Origin: SIO4C1 sp039180385
Lineage (GTDB): Bacteria; Cyanobacteriota; Cyanobacteriia; Phormidesmidales; Phormidesmidaceae
DNA: 14,340 bases
Assembly (NCBI GenBank): GCA_039180385.1
Contig: JBCDDJ010000132.1
Location: 1 to 14,340 of the forward strand
Reading direction: 5' to 3'
Part shown: positions 14,230-14,340 of the stretch, one piece after another
How the letters are laid out: every line of letters begins with the position of its first letter
How positions within the stretch are numbered: position 1 is the first letter of the stretch
The notes under the pieces: model-generated
Told to the model about the DNA's origin: nothing
The model's input: the letters and a program-made list of their open reading frames with translations, nothing else
The model's database searches: none
Program-made: the position numbers and the translations under genes

Positions 14230-14340
14230 AAAATCCCCTCACGCCCCTGCCCCATTTCGAATCCGGGAAGAATAGTGGGCTTACAGGCATCCCTAACCGC
14301 AACAATCCAGACTATCCATAGCTCACCCTTTCCCCCTTTC

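Overview
The window reads as a chromosomal segment of a cyanobacterium. Twelve exact copies of the octamer GCGATCGC (HIP1), about one per 1.2 kb, are scattered through both coding strands, a density known from many cyanobacterial genomes. The gene content agrees: a group 2 sigma-70 factor, a DICT-domain protein, a pentapeptide-repeat protein, a ComB homologue and a TIGR04168-type phosphoesterase. Intergenic stretches carry G-rich or C/T-rich simple repeats. No species can be named. There is no transposase, integrase, phage gene, CRISPR array or toxin-antitoxin pair, and it looks like an ordinary housekeeping and accessory region rather than an island.

Layout. 1-671 (-): M48 zinc metallopeptidase, cut by the window edge. 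771-1730 (-): methylenetetrahydrofolate reductase. 1731-2097: spacer with G-rich tandem repeats and a pyrimidine tract. 2098-3108 (-): trpS. 3291-4097 (+): PAP2 membrane phosphatase, ending in a 4-base stop overlap with 4094-4687 (-), a pentapeptide-repeat protein that is the second gene of a tight pair with 4691-6097 (-), a DICT plus degenerate HD-GYP protein. 6179-7135 (-): group 2 sigma factor. 7136-7469: a divergent control region with a perfect 13-bp inverted repeat and two sets of direct repeats. 7470-7709 (+): small four-cysteine protein, again overlapping its convergent neighbour, an SRPBCC protein (7706-8155, -), by four bases. 8298-9448 (-): a two-gene unit of a small membrane protein and a ChaN-like lipoprotein, coupled through a TTGA overlap. 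9577-10569 (+): aldo/keto reductase. 10704-11444 (-): ComB. 11538-12068 (-): DUF2085 membrane protein just behind a tRNA-Ser(UGA) gene (12096-12180, -). 12298-13224 (-): metallophosphoesterase. 13408-14229 (+): HAD phosphatase of the mannosyl-3-phosphoglycerate phosphatase type.

The genes do not form one pathway. They cover one-carbon metabolism (metF), translation (trpS, tRNA-Ser), stress-type transcription control (sigma factor), sensing (DICT protein), envelope or lipid work (PAP2, M48, ChaN-like) and solute or organic-acid phosphate hydrolysis (HAD, ComB). I found no clear undescribed multi-gene system. The points most worth checking are two enzymes whose catalytic motifs look eroded (the HD-GYP-like and HAD proteins), the structured region upstream of the sigma factor, the small membrane protein coupled to the ChaN-like lipoprotein, and the G-quadruplex-type repeat downstream of trpS.
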